A DNA stretch of 35,748 nucleotides from Enterobacteriaceae bacterium UBA7338. GTDB taxonomy: Bacteria; Pseudomonadota; Gammaproteobacteria; Enterobacterales; Enterobacteriaceae. Below, in pieces: positions 24,723-31,807 of the stretch. Each line of letters opens with the position of its first letter. Within the stretch, counting starts at the first letter, position 1. The stretch covers positions 99,419-135,166 of the forward strand of contig DKPJ01000009.1 of NCBI GenBank assembly GCA_002480085.1, read 5' to 3'. The position numbers and the translations under genes are program-made. Under the pieces are notes generated by a model. That model had not been told where the DNA came from and made no database searches. It was given only the letters and a program-made list of their open reading frames with translations.

Positions 24723-24756
24723 TCTCTCGCTCCCCCGCTACGGGGGAGCCATCGCT
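24691..24756. repeat. 66-bp direct repeat, copy 2 (duplicated ygdQ 3' end plus hairpin)
   Basis: Exact copy of 23508-23573, 1183 bp downstream. It includes the hairpin at 24729-24749 and ends just before the stop codon of the small membrane protein gene at 24760, whose transcript would read into the hairpin. The sequence 5' to the copy is AT-rich module DNA, while copy 1 is the intact ygdQ end. Confidence 0.95.
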
Positions 24757-24759
24757 GCA

Positions 24760-24996
24760 TTAATGGGCGAGAAATTTGATGATGACGCCTGAAGCGACGC
24801 CGGTAATCGCAATCATTGAACCAATAATAGTCATAGTCTGAACCTTTAAAGCGTTATGTAGCTCGACTTTAAAATTGGCAACTTCAATTCCAAGCGTGGA
24901 CATGTTTTCCTTAGTTGCACAGTTAGACTTAATTACAGCGACATCCGTTACCAGCGACTCGACCTTCTCCTCAAGCGTTTTCACGCGTATCTCCAT
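24760..24996 (-). CDS. Small coiled-coil/membrane protein, XhlA-like, copy A
   Basis: This 78-aa product has an amphipathic, heptad-like N-terminal half (about residues 3-50, VKTLEEKVESLVTDVAVIK) and one C-terminal transmembrane segment (about 54-75, TIIGSMIAITGVASGVIIKF). The architecture matches the hemolysin XhlA/holin-associated family found near phage lysis genes, but no phage genes are in the window. The ATG at 24996 follows GGAGAAGGAGAG. It is paralogous to copy B at 25065-25322: the N-terminal 25 and C-terminal 20 residues are nearly the same, and copy A lacks 7 residues in the middle. The function is unknown. Confidence 0.65.
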   Translation of the reverse strand: MEIRVKTLEEKVESLVTDVAVIKSNCATKENMSTLGIEVANFKVELHNALKVQTMTIIGSMIAITGVASGVIIKFLAH

Positions 24997-25025
24997 CTCT
25001 CCTTCTCCGTTACTTTTTACCCTTT

Positions 25026-25062
25026 ATCTCTCGCTCTCCTACTACCGGGGGAGCCATCGATG
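25026..25062. repeat. Third, degenerate copy of the hairpin region
   Basis: The stretch beginning ATCTCTCGCT is a diverged copy of 24722-24757 (and 23539-23574), about 304 bp further on. A weaker hairpin remains at 25033-25054 (GCTCTCC / GGGGAGC with a wobble pair). It sits directly behind the stop of copy B, as the other copies sit behind the lipoprotein gene and copy A. It marks the junction of an approximately 305-bp tandem duplication. Confidence 0.8.
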
Positions 25063-25064
25063 CA

Positions 25065-25322
25065 TTAATGGGCGAGAAATTTAATGATGACGCCTGAAGC
25101 GACGCCGGTAATGGCAATCATTGAGCCAACGATCGTCGTAACCTGCACTCTAAAGGTGTTATGAAGCTCGGCCTTTACCTCTGCAATCCTGACGTTAGTC
25201 TCTGCTATTTCTACCCTGATGGTTGAAACGTCCTCCTTGGTTGCATAGTTAGATTTAATCACGGCGACATCCGTGACCAGCGACTCCACCTTCTCCTCCA
25301 GCGTTTTCACGCGTATCTCCAT
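25065..25322 (-). CDS. Small coiled-coil/membrane protein, XhlA-like, copy B
   Basis: This 85-aa product starts at the ATG at 25322 behind GGAGAAGGAGAG. An in-frame ATG 21 bases upstream is not conserved in copy A, so it is not preferred. It is a paralogue of copy A with an extra 7-residue stretch in the coiled-coil half (EIAETNVRIAEVKAELHN) and the same C-terminal transmembrane segment. The extra heptad keeps the coiled-coil register. Expect an N-in/C-terminal-anchored small inner-membrane protein; the function is unknown. It is divergent from ygdR across 186 bp with no further gene. Confidence 0.65.
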   Translation of the reverse strand: MEIRVKTLEEKVESLVTDVAVIKSNYATKEDVSTIRVEIAETNVRIAEVKAELHNTFRVQVTTIVGSMIAITGVASGVIIKFLAH

Positions 25323-25508
25323 CTCTCCTTCTCCGTTACGCATAACGTTAATTACGTCACGGAAATATTACCATGCTATGCGTATGGTAAACCGTGGCGA
25401 ATGCCGCTATTTCTCGCTGGCTTTTAAGATTTTCCCGCTTTTTCCTTTCGTATCCGTGCGTTATTACTACACTCAATACAGATTTTGGCCTTAAGAAGGA
25501 GAAAAGCC

Positions 25509-25727
25509 GTGAAAAAATGGGCAGTAGTGATTTCCGCAGTGGGTTTAGCCTGTGCAGTTTCAGGATGCAGCAGCGACTATGTGATGGCGACCAAAGATGG
25601 CCGGATGATCCTCACCGAAGGCAAGCCGGCAGTAGATGACGATACCGGGCTGGTCAGCTACCGCGACCTGCAGGGCAACGAGATGCAGATTAACCGTGAT
25701 GATGTGTCGCAAATTATCGAACGTTAA
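25509..25727 (+). CDS. ygdR: YgdR, small DUF903 lipoprotein
   Basis: A 72-aa lipoprotein, identical in length to E. coli YgdR. The start is GTG at 25509 (read MKKWAVV) with AAGGAGA 6 bases upstream; readings that begin earlier run through the ribosome site. The signal peptide ends in lipobox AVSGC with C19 (GCSSDYVMATKDG), so Lgt would modify it. The +2 residue is Ser, consistent with the outer membrane. The mature 54-residue DUF903 domain has an SH3-like fold in the family; the role is unknown. A terminator follows directly. Confidence 0.95.
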   Translation: MKKWAVVISAVGLACAVSGCSSDYVMATKDGRMILTEGKPAVDDDTGLVSYRDLQGNEMQINRDDVSQIIER

Positions 25728-25732
25728 GTGCT

Positions 25733-25765
25733 AAGGTCAGCAATCTGCTGGCCTTTTGATTTTTC
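25733..25765 (+). terminator. Intrinsic terminator of ygdR
   Basis: AAGGTCAGCA and TGCTGGCCTT pair over 10 positions (one G.U) with a 3-base loop, followed by TTTTGATTTTT. It starts 6 bases past the ygdR stop and separates it from tas. Confidence 0.85.
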
Positions 25766-25850
25766 TCTTCCCCTTTTGCCTCCCCTCTGCCATGTTTATA
25801 TTCCTTTGTCAGGAAGCCCCTGACGTTGTTAAAAAACAAGGAAGCCGGCT

Positions 25851-26891
25851 ATGCATTATCACCGTATCCCTCACAGCTCGCTTGAGATAAGCACGCTGGG
25901 GCTGGGCACAATGACCTTTGGTGAGCAGAACAGCGAAGCCGAGGCCCATGCGCAGCTTGATTACGCCGTAGCCCAGGGTATCAACCTGATTGATGTGGCA
26001 GAGATGTATCCCGTGCCGCCGCGCCCGGAGACTCAGGGCTTAACCGAAACCTACGTCGGCAACTGGCTGGCGAAGCATGGCAGCCGTGAAAAGCTGGTTA
26101 TCGCCTCCAAGGTGAGCGGACCCAGCCGCAATAACGACAGCGGCATTCGCCAGAATCAGGTGCTGGATCGCAAAAACATCCGTGAAGCGCTGGACGCCAG
26201 CCTGAAACGCCTGCAGACCGACTATCTCGATCTCTACCAGGTTCACTGGCCGCAGCGCCCAACCAACTGTTTCGGCAAGCTGGGCTATGAGTGGACGGAG
26301 TCCGCACCCGGCGTGACTATTCTCGACACGCTGGAAGCGCTGGCCGAGTGTCAGCGGGCGGGCAAGATCCGCTATATCGGCGTCTCCAACGAAACGGCGT
26401 TTGGCGTGATGCGCTATCTGCACCTGGCGGATAAGCACGATCTGCCGCGCATCGTCACCATCCAGAATCCCTACAGCCTGCTAAACCGCAGCTTTGAGGT
26501 GGGTCTGGCAGAGGTGAGCCAGTTTGAGGGCGTTGAGCTGCTGGCCTACTCCTGCCTGGCCTTCGGCACCCTGACGGGTAAATACCTGAACGGTGCGAAG
26601 CCGGCCGGGGCGCGTAATACGCTGTTCAGCCGCTTTACGCGCTACAGCGGCGAGCAGACGCAAAAGGCAATTGCCGCCTACGTGGATATCGCCAAACGCC
26701 ATAACCTCGACGCAGCGCAGATGGCGCTGGCCTTTGTCCGTCGCCAGCCTTTCGTGGCGAGCACCCTGCTGGGAGCCACCACCATGGATCAGCTGAAGAC
26801 CAACGTCGAGAGCCTGTATCTGGAGCTAAGCGAAGAGGTTCTGGCAGAGATTGAGGCGGTGCACAAGATCTATACCTACCCGGCACCGTAG
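25851..26891 (+). CDS. tas: NADP(H)-dependent aldo/keto reductase Tas
   Basis: Cytoplasmic TIM-barrel oxidoreductase of the aldo/keto reductase superfamily (346 aa, same as E. coli Tas). The catalytic tetrad is visible: D in INLIDVAEMY, Y in AEMYP, K in VIASKVSG and H in DLYQVHWPQ. The NADPH-binding C-terminal part contains LLGATTMDQLKTN. E. coli tas was found as a multicopy suppressor of tyrosine auxotrophy; its natural substrate is unclear. AAGGAAG lies about 8 bases before the ATG. Upstream, GTCAGG and CCTGAC (25808-25824) form an inverted repeat that could be an operator. REP elements follow the stop. Confidence 0.95.
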   Translation: MHYHRIPHSSLEISTLGLGTMTFGEQNSEAEAHAQLDYAVAQGINLIDVAEMYPVPPRPETQGLTETYVGNWLAKHGSREKLVIASKVSGPSRNNDSGIRQNQVLDRKNIREALDASLKRLQTDYLDLYQVHWPQRPTNCFGKLGYEWTESAPGVTILDTLEALAECQRAGKIRYIGVSNETAFGVMRYLHLADKHDLPRIVTIQNPYSLLNRSFEVGLAEVSQFEGVELLAYSCLAFGTLTGKYLNGAKPAGARNTLFSRFTRYSGEQTQKAIAAYVDIAKRHNLDAAQMALAFVRRQPFVASTLLGATTMDQLKTNVESLYLELSEEVLAEIEAVHKIYTYPAP

Positions 26892-26910
26892 TGCGGACAC
26901 AGTGTCGGCT

Positions 26911-26940
26911 GTAGGCCCGGTAAGCATAGCGCCACCGGGC
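26911..26940. repeat. REP element 1 behind tas
   Basis: GTAGGCCCGGTAAGCATAGC followed by GCCACCGGGC is a palindromic enterobacterial REP unit (arms GCCCGGT / ACCGGGC). The same unit recurs at the window end (35729-35748) with one change in the shared 20 bases. It lies in the gap between convergent tas and lplT. Confidence 0.85.
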
Positions 26941-26960
26941 GTTTCTGTGCTGATGCTGCA

Positions 26961-26992
26961 ATGCCGGGCGGCACTGCGTTTGCCCGGCCTAC
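26961..26992. repeat. REP element 2 behind tas (inverted relative to element 1)
   Basis: ATGCCGGGCGGCACTGCGTT with TGCCCGGCCTACGG is a second REP unit in the opposite orientation (arms GCCGGGC / GCCCGGC). The pair forms a BIME-like composite. A third, decayed fragment (GTAGGCCCAGCGCATAA) begins at 27011, just before the lplT stop. Confidence 0.85.
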
Positions 26993-27032
26993 GGTGACTC
27001 AGTGCGGTTTGTAGGCCCAGCGCATAAAGTGA

Positions 27033-28226
27033 CTACCGACGGCGCTGCCATAGCCACAGGGCGGCAATCGCCAGCGCAAACAGCACGCCAAAGCCGACCC
27101 CGACGCCGACCACCGGCGCACCCGCTTTCACCGCCAGCGAGTAGAGCCCCAGCATAATCAGCATCGCCGCGTTCTCGCCCAGGTTCTGCACGGCGATAGC
27201 GTTGCCTGCCCCGACGGAACGTTTTCCCCGCTCCTGCAAAAGCGCATTGAGCGGCACGACAAAAAATCCGCCCAGCATGCCTATGAGCACCAGCAATCCG
27301 TAGGCAGGAATCAATGCATGTTGTAACGAAAAGAGCGTTACCACTACGCCGATGAGGATCCCGGCGGGCATGCAGCGGGCCACGCTCTCCAGGGTCACCA
27401 GCTTCGCCGCCACGCCCGCGCCGACAACGATGCCCACCGCCACCATGGCATTAAGATAGGTTGGCGTCGCGTTATCCGTAATGCCCAGCGCCACCGGCAC
27501 CCACAGCACCAGCAGGAAGCGCAGCGTTACCCCAGCGCCCCAAAACAGGCTGGTACCCACCAGCGAGAAGCGGGTTTCACCGTTTAGCCACAGCGTCTTA
27601 CAGGCGTGAAAGAAGCTCTGGGTCATGGGGGCAAAGCGCCAGCTTAGCCCAGGACGGGCCGCAGGCAGTTTGGGGATCATCAGGTTCGCTACTACCGCAC
27701 CGGCATAGACCAGGGCGCAGATGCCGAGCGCCGCCAGCACATGCCAGTCCGCCAGCACGCCGCCTGCCACCGAACCCAACAGGATGGCGGCGATGGTCGA
27801 TGACTCCATCAGGCCGTTAGCCTTCACCAGCTTATCGCCGGTGGTCAGCTCGCCGAGAATGCCGTACTTGGCCGGAGAGTAGGCCGCCGCGCCAATGCCC
27901 ACCAGGGTATAGCCAATAAAGGGATTAAGGCCCACGCAGATACTCAGTGCGCCGAGCAGCTTCAGTCCGTTGGCAAACATCATCACCCGCCCCTTGGCAA
28001 AGCTGTCTGCCACCTGGCCGACAAAGGGGGCGAAGAGGATGTAAGCGCCTACAAACACCATCTGTAGGATCGGCTGGCTCCAGTCGGGGTAAAACTCGGC
28101 CTTAAGCAGCGCCAGCGTGGCAAACAGCAGGGCGTTGTCGCCAAATGCCGAGAGGAACTGGGCGGCGGTGACCGCCAGCATGCCCTTCGACAGCAGAGAA
28201 TCGTTAGTGCTCACTGACTCATGCAT
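27033..28226 (-). CDS. lplT: Lysophospholipid transporter LplT
   Basis: Major-facilitator inner-membrane flippase that brings lysophosphatidylethanolamine from the outer to the inner leaflet, where Aas re-acylates it. It has 397 aa, equal to E. coli LplT, with about 12 hydrophobic segments; conserved blocks include QFLSAFGDNALLFATLALLK and GAAAYSPAKYGILGEL. The ATG at 28226 overlaps the end of aas by 8 bases, so it is translationally coupled to its partner enzyme. Confidence 0.97.
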   Translation of the reverse strand: MHESVSTNDSLLSKGMLAVTAAQFLSAFGDNALLFATLALLKAEFYPDWSQPILQMVFVGAYILFAPFVGQVADSFAKGRVMMFANGLKLLGALSICVGLNPFIGYTLVGIGAAAYSPAKYGILGELTTGDKLVKANGLMESSTIAAILLGSVAGGVLADWHVLAALGICALVYAGAVVANLMIPKLPAARPGLSWRFAPMTQSFFHACKTLWLNGETRFSLVGTSLFWGAGVTLRFLLVLWVPVALGITDNATPTYLNAMVAVGIVVGAGVAAKLVTLESVARCMPAGILIGVVVTLFSLQHALIPAYGLLVLIGMLGGFFVVPLNALLQERGKRSVGAGNAIAVQNLGENAAMLIMLGLYSLAVKAGAPVVGVGVGFGVLFALAIAALWLWQRRR

Positions 28227-30375
28227 GTTGCGCTTCCGTCTCGTCGAGTTTGCTCTTCAGGGTAACAAAATCCGGCTTACCGCTGCCCAACACCGGCAGC
28301 TGCTTGAGGAAACGGATATCGCGCGGCACCGCCAGCTCCGGCACGCCCTGGGCGCGCGCCTGCTGGAGCAGCATCTCGCGGGTCAGCTCGCTGTCGGTGG
28401 TAAACATCACCAGCGCCTCGCCTTTGCTGGCGTCGCTCTTCACCACCGTGGCGTGCATTTTATCCGGCGAGGCCAGCAGCGCCAGCTGCTCCACCATCTC
28501 CAGCGAGATCATCTCCCCGGCGATTTTGGCGAAGCGCTTGGCCCGACCCTGGATCTGCACAAAGCCCTGCTCGTCGAAGCGTACGATGTCGCCGGTGTCA
28601 TACCAGCCGGGTTCCATCTCACCCTCGGCGTTCTCCGCCGCCGGGCGCTCAAGCACCCCAGGGTTCTCGACGCGCAGGTAGCCGGTCATAACGTTTGGTC
28701 CCTTCAGCTGCAGCCTGCCGCCCTCTTCAATGCCCGGCACTGCCATCAGGCGTGCATCCATCCCCGGCAGAATACGCCCCACCGTGCCCGGCTTCGCCGC
28801 CATCGGCACGTTAATAGAGACCACAGGCGCACACTCGGTTACGCCGTAGCCCTCCAGCACCCGCAGGCCGAACTTGTCCTGCCAGAGCTGGCGGGTGCTC
28901 TCCTGCAGTTTTTCCGCCCCGGCGACGACGTAGCGCAGGCGGTAGAAGTCGTAAGGGTTGGCAAAGCGCGCGTAGTGTCCAAGGAAGGTCGAGGTGCCAA
29001 ACAGCACGGTGCAGTTACGGTCGTAGACCAGCTCCGGCACGATACGGTAGTGCAGCGGACTGGGGTAGAGAAAGACCTCCGCGCCGGTCAGCAGCGGGGT
29101 AAATAGCCCCACGGTAAGACCAAAGGAGTGGAACAGCGGCAGAGCCGACATAAAGCGATCCCGGGCGGTAAAATCGGCGATGGTCCGGATCTGCTCCACG
29201 TTGGCGAGAATACTTTTATGGCTGTGGACAACCCCTTTCGGATTGCCCTCCGAGCCGGAGGTAAAGAGCACCAGCGCGTCATCTTCCGGCTGCTGCTGCA
29301 CCTGCGCCAGGCGCGGCATCAGCAGGTGGCCGAAGATCCACAGCTTATCAGCGGCAGTGACCTCGCCTTTCAGATCCTCCAGATAGATCCAGCGCACCTG
29401 GGTTAGCTGCTCCGCCAGATGCCAGAGCTTGCCCTTCTCCATAAACTGGCGGGAGGTAAAGATGGTTTTGATCTGCGCGGCGGTAATGGCGCTGCCCAGC
29501 CCCTTCACCCCCGCCGTGTAGTTCATCATTGCCGGGACGCGTCCCCGGGCGATGGCGCCAAATATCACCGCCGCCGCGATGCCCGCGTTCGGCAGCATCA
29601 GGCCAATTTTTTCGCCCTGGGCGCTGTACTTATCCAGGATGCGCGCCACAAACAGCGTTTTGGTCAGCAGCTTACGGTAGGTATCGGGCTGGAAATTGAT
29701 ATCCTCGATGCAGTTCTTACCCGCGCCATAACGATACTGCGCCGCCAGCAGGGCTTCGAACAGCGTCTCGCGCGGGCGCACGGCCATGCGCGCTTCCATC
29801 ATAATCTGGTGCAGCATCTCCCCTGCCAGCCTGCGACGATCGCGGGCGCGGGGCGCGTCCGGCATCGGCAGCTGGGTTGGGGGCAGAATATGCAGGCTGA
29901 TGCGCGGGAAGAGGCGCTGCTTCACCAGCCCCTTCAGGCGGCTAAAGAAGGTCAGCTCTGCCCCCTCAATGCGCACCGGGATCACCGTTGCCCGCGATTT
30001 AGCCGCGACAAAGGCGGCCCCGTCATAAATTTTCATTAACGAACCGGAGACCGAGATGCGTCCCTCCGGGAAGATCACCACCGGGCGACCGCTTTCGATC
30101 AGGCGCACCAGCTGCTTGATCGACATCGGCTTGGTGGGATCGAGGGGCACAAAGTCGATCAGGCTCGTCAGGGCGCGCATATACCAGCGCTGGCTGATGG
30201 AGGTATAGACCGCAAACACCGGGCGCACCGGTAAAAATAGCGCCAGCAGGATGCCGTCAATAAAAGAGACGTGGTTTGGGGTGATGAGTACACGCTCGCC
30301 GCGCAGCGGCTGCGTATCGCCGGTAAGCTCGACGCGGTAGAGCAGACGGACGAGGGTACGGAAAAAGCCCAGCAT
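28219..30375 (-). CDS. aas: Bifunctional acyl-ACP synthetase / 2-acyl-glycerophosphoethanolamine acyltransferase Aas
   Basis: Inner-membrane enzyme that activates fatty acid onto bound ACP and transfers it to lysophosphatidylethanolamine. The N-terminal PlsC-type acyltransferase has the H-x4-D motif NHVSFID (H35, D40) and FPEGRISVSGS. The C-terminal AMP-binding domain has LFTSGSEGNPKGVVHSHKS and GWYDTGDIV. The second of two adjacent ATG codons, at 30375, gives 718 aa (E. coli 719) and matches the E. coli N-terminus. AGGAAG lies 6 bases before it; an upstream TTG in-frame start is rejected. It is followed by overlapping lplT. Confidence 0.97.
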   Translation of the reverse strand: MLGFFRTLVRLLYRVELTGDTQPLRGERVLITPNHVSFIDGILLALFLPVRPVFAVYTSISQRWYMRALTSLIDFVPLDPTKPMSIKQLVRLIESGRPVVIFPEGRISVSGSLMKIYDGAAFVAAKSRATVIPVRIEGAELTFFSRLKGLVKQRLFPRISLHILPPTQLPMPDAPRARDRRRLAGEMLHQIMMEARMAVRPRETLFEALLAAQYRYGAGKNCIEDINFQPDTYRKLLTKTLFVARILDKYSAQGEKIGLMLPNAGIAAAVIFGAIARGRVPAMMNYTAGVKGLGSAITAAQIKTIFTSRQFMEKGKLWHLAEQLTQVRWIYLEDLKGEVTAADKLWIFGHLLMPRLAQVQQQPEDDALVLFTSGSEGNPKGVVHSHKSILANVEQIRTIADFTARDRFMSALPLFHSFGLTVGLFTPLLTGAEVFLYPSPLHYRIVPELVYDRNCTVLFGTSTFLGHYARFANPYDFYRLRYVVAGAEKLQESTRQLWQDKFGLRVLEGYGVTECAPVVSINVPMAAKPGTVGRILPGMDARLMAVPGIEEGGRLQLKGPNVMTGYLRVENPGVLERPAAENAEGEMEPGWYDTGDIVRFDEQGFVQIQGRAKRFAKIAGEMISLEMVEQLALLASPDKMHATVVKSDASKGEALVMFTTDSELTREMLLQQARAQGVPELAVPRDIRFLKQLPVLGSGKPDFVTLKSKLDETEAQHA

Positions 30376-30423
30376 CATTAACTTCCTGTTCAGTCGTTCG
30401 GGGTATGGCAAGAATTGTGGCAG

Positions 30424-30451
30424 ATTACACGAGAAGTGTGGCGGGCGGCAA
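30424..30451 (-). promoter_or_regulatory. Putative aas-lplT promoter
   Basis: On the minus strand TTGCCG (four of six) and TGTAAT (five of six) are 16 bp apart, about 50 bases before aas. The element lies between the omr terminator and aas, giving the operon a start independent of the sRNA gene. Confidence 0.5.
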
Positions 30452-30461
30452 AATCGGGGCG

Positions 30462-30546
30462 AAAAAAAACCTGCGCATCCGCGCAGGTTGGTGCAAAAAG
30501 TGAGTACTCTATACGTACTGAAATCTCACCAATCAATACCTCTGGG
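30462..30546 (-). ncRNA. omrA: OmrA-like small regulatory RNA
   Basis: This Hfq-dependent antisense sRNA represses outer-membrane and biofilm mRNAs (ompT, cirA, fecA, fepA, csgD, ompR in E. coli). The predicted RNA is about 85 nt. Its 5' seed begins CCCAGAGGTATTGATTGGTG, the conserved OmrA/OmrB targeting end. It closes with the terminator stem AACCTGCGC / GCGCAGGTT and a run of eight U. The place between aas and galR is that of E. coli omrA-omrB. Only one copy is visible; the middle is more OmrA-like (TGAGAT after the seed). The promoter has CACAAT as -10 (30553-30558) and a poor -35 region, as expected for activation by OmpR. Confidence 0.93.
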
Positions 30547-30664
30547 ATCTTGATTGTGGCCCCTCCCCCCTGCGGATGCCAGGGAACAATCGCAACAGCT
30601 CATCGCAAAGTGTAACCAAAGGTTTGAATTACCCTTTTCCTGTTTTATTTGTCCGGTAACACGG

Positions 30665-30679
30665 GTGTAACGGTTTCAC
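30665..30679. promoter_or_regulatory. GalR-operator-like element, distal
   Basis: GTGTAACGGTTTCAC resembles the 16-bp GalR/GalS operator (GTGTAANCGNTTNCAC) but is one base short in the middle. It is centred about 102 bp upstream of the better site at 30767-30782. The 424-bp gap between aas and galR otherwise holds the sRNA gene and promoters. Confidence 0.4.
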
Positions 30680-30766
30680 TCTGCACATGCGCTTTAGTTC
30701 ACGTTTGCACATTCCGGGGGCGCAAGAGCCTTGAACCTGCCGCGCTTTTCCGCAACACTTAACCAT

Positions 30767-30782
30767 GTGTAACCGCTTACCC
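30767..30782. promoter_or_regulatory. GalR operator before galR
   Basis: GTGTAACCGCTTACCC matches the 16-bp GalR/GalS operator at all conserved positions except one near the 3' end. It ends 17 bases before the galR start and would lie in the leader or just downstream of the promoter, consistent with autoregulation. Confidence 0.65.
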
Positions 30783-30799
30783 ATTAGAGAAGGCTCAAA

Positions 30800-31807
30800 A
30801 TGGCGACCATAAAGGATGTAGCAAAGCTCGCAGGTGTTTCCGTCGCCACGGTGTCGCGCGTCATTAACAGCTCCCCCAAAGCCAGCGATGCCTCCCGGCA
30901 GGCGGTGCAGAGCGCCATGGCCTCACTCAACTACCATCCCAATGCCAACGCCCGCGCGCTGGCCCAGCAGTCAACGGAGACCATCGGGCTGGTGGTCGGC
31001 GACGTCTCCGATCCCTTTTTTGGTGCCATGGTCAAAGCGGTGGAGCAGGTGGCTTACCACACCGGTAACTTTTTGCTGATTGGTAACGGCTACCATAATG
31101 AACAGAAAGAGCGGCGTGCCATTGAGCAGCTGATGCGCCACCGCTGCGCGGCGCTGGTGGTACACGCCAAAAGCATGCCCAATGAAGAGTTAGCCGGGCT
31201 GATGGATCAGATGCCTGGCATGGTGCTAATCAACCGCATCTTGCCGGGCTACGAGCAGCGCTGCGTGGCGCTGGACGATCGCTACGGCGCATGGCTGGCG
31301 ACCCGGCATCTTATCCAGCAGGGACATACCAAAATTGGCTACCTCTGCTCAAACCATGCCATCTCCGATGCGGAAGATCGCCTCCAGGGCTATTACGATG
31401 CGCTGCGGGAGAACGGCCTGCCCTGTAACGACAGGCTGGTGACCTGGGGCGAGCCGGATGAGAGCGGCGGCGAGCAGGCAATGACCGAGCTGCTCGGGCG
31501 TGGCAGGCACTTTACTGCGGTGGCCTGCTACAACGACTCGATGGCTGCCGGCGCGATGGGGGTATTGAACGACAACGGCATTGAGGTGCCGGGCGAGATC
31601 TCGCTGATAGGCTTTGATGACGTGCTGATCTCCCGCTACGTCCGCCCGCGTTTGACCACCGTGCGCTATCCGATCATTACGATGGCGACCCAGGCAGCCG
31701 AGCTGGCGCTGGCGCTGGCCAAAGAGCAGCCCCTGCCGGAGATCACCCACCTCTTCAGCCCGACGCTGGTGCGCCGCCACTCGGTGGGTACCCCCCAGGA
31801 GAGCTAA
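30800..31807 (+). CDS. galR: Galactose operon repressor GalR
   Basis: LacI-family transcription repressor of galactose uptake and use genes; D-galactose relieves repression, and dimers bound at two operators loop DNA. It has 335 aa (E. coli 343), the difference being a shorter C-terminal tail after RRHSVGTP. The N-terminal helix-turn-helix TIKDVAKLAGVSVATVSRVI is intact, followed by the hinge and the periplasmic-binding-protein-like sugar and dimerisation domain (about 60-330). GAGAAGG lies before the ATG at 30800. The stop overlaps the convergent GNAT gene by 4 bases. Confidence 0.97.
   Translation: MATIKDVAKLAGVSVATVSRVINSSPKASDASRQAVQSAMASLNYHPNANARALAQQSTETIGLVVGDVSDPFFGAMVKAVEQVAYHTGNFLLIGNGYHNEQKERRAIEQLMRHRCAALVVHAKSMPNEELAGLMDQMPGMVLINRILPGYEQRCVALDDRYGAWLATRHLIQQGHTKIGYLCSNHAISDAEDRLQGYYDALRENGLPCNDRLVTWGEPDESGGEQAMTELLGRGRHFTAVACYNDSMAAGAMGVLNDNGIEVPGEISLIGFDDVLISRYVRPRLTTVRYPIITMATQAAELALALAKEQPLPEITHLFSPTLVRRHSVGTPQES

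Noticed and set aside
30988..31160. Chi sequences (GCTGGTGG) in galR and several reverse copies in the recBCD region
   Set aside because: Chi is very common in enterobacterial genomes; the copies seen (for example 30988-30995 and 31153-31160) do not form an unusual cluster that I can support without counting.
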